A stretch of 64,000 nucleotides of DNA from Streptomyces sp. CB02414 (lineage in GTDB: Bacteria > Actinomycetota > Actinomycetes > Streptomycetales > Streptomycetaceae), in contig NZ_LIPF01000001.1 in assembly GCF_001905385.1 (NCBI RefSeq), forward strand, positions 300,765 through 364,764. Direction: 5' to 3'. Below are positions 62,062 to 64,000 of the stretch, piece by piece; within the stretch, counting starts at the first letter, position 1, and every line of letters starts with the position of its first letter. A program made the translations under genes and the position numbers. Below the pieces are notes generated by a model, which saw only the letters and a list, made by a program, of their open reading frames with translations, was not told where the DNA came from and did not search any database.

Positions 62062-62154
62062 ACTCGCGGGAGCCCGGACGCACCGGGCTGAGAGGGAGGC
62101 TGGCGGCCTCCGACCGTACGAACCTGATCCGGGTCATGCCGGCGAAGGGAGGGG
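62062..62154 (+). ncRNA. TPP riboswitch controlling thiO-thiS-thiG
   Basis: The conserved TPP aptamer (THI-box) is seen as GCGGGAGCCC, then ACCGGGCTGAGAGGG (pyrimidine-sensing helix with CTGAGA), a variable G/C stem, and GAACCTGATCCGGGTCATGCCGGCGAAGGGAG (pyrophosphate-sensing part with the near-invariant ACCTGATC and GCGAAGGGA). The ribosome site AAGGGAGGGG (62146-62154) is part of the 3' strand of P1, so binding of TPP would hide it and stop translation of thiO. No intrinsic terminator follows. Confidence 0.95.
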
Positions 62155-62164
62155 CTGGACGCCC

Positions 62165-64000
<1,836 letters not shown>

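Overview
The window is a very GC-rich chromosomal segment with strong G/C bias at third codon positions, many GTG starts, AGGAGG-type ribosome sites and GTGA/ATGA stop-start overlaps. A complete division and cell-wall (dcw) cluster, SepF, a long DivIVA with a Pro/Gly/Gln-rich linker, a translational-type ileS T-box, a DUF3040 protein, an SAV_6107-type protein and an Rv2175c-type protein all point to Streptomyces. From memory, the gene order matches the SCO2060-SCO2108 region of S. coelicolor. It reads as core chromosome: I see no phage, insertion sequence, CRISPR array, tRNA or rRNA.

Left part (1-20.7 kb). In order: the end of a YbaK-type deacylase, a 570-bp repeat-rich gap, a DUF2567 membrane protein, a DrrAB-like ABC exporter with a small coupled ORF between its subunits, a NYN-domain protein, a 55-residue basic protein, dnaE, a DUF2252 protein with kinase-like motifs, a membrane protein, a membrane-anchored DsbA-like protein, a Tat-exported PhoD phosphatase, a dienelactone hydrolase, an MscS channel, a CPA1 Na+/H+ antiporter, a GNAT enzyme, an RluD-type synthase, lspA, and a DksA/TraR zinc-finger protein with a histone-H1-like tail.

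Centre (20.7-42.7 kb). ileS lies behind a T-box with an AUC specifier. Its CCUCC segment can pair either with a strand of the T-box or with the ileS Shine-Dalgarno sequence. Then, all on the minus strand, comes the growth and division block. Read in transcription order it is rsmH-ftsL-ftsI-murE-murF-mraY-murD-ftsW-murG-ftsQ-ftsZ-pgeF-yggS-sepF-yggT-divIVA. A good promoter lies upstream of rsmH and another upstream of ftsZ. mraZ is missing; a divergent beta-carbonic anhydrase gene occupies that position.

Right part (42.7-64 kb). The carbonic anhydrase gene is followed by a moxR-DUF58-transglutaminase operon, with another small coupled ORF between the last two. Next come DUF3040, a methyltransferase and an SAV_6107-type gene. 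A three-gene unit follows: a degenerate ABC-ATPase-like protein, a YhgE/Pip membrane protein and a TetR regulator, headed by a 26-bp near-palindrome over the promoter. After that come a phytoene-desaturase-like oxidoreductase, a Tyr/Gly/Gln-rich membrane protein, metF, thiE, an Rv2175c-like DNA-binding protein, an FAD reductase, a small unknown protein and a TPP-riboswitch-controlled thiO-thiS-thiG operon that runs off the right edge.

Most genes are well-known families. The less ordinary points are the two coupled micro-ORFs, the degenerate ATPase with its putative operator, the ileS T-box switch geometry, the unannotated-size 55-residue gene and two non-coding repeat tracts.
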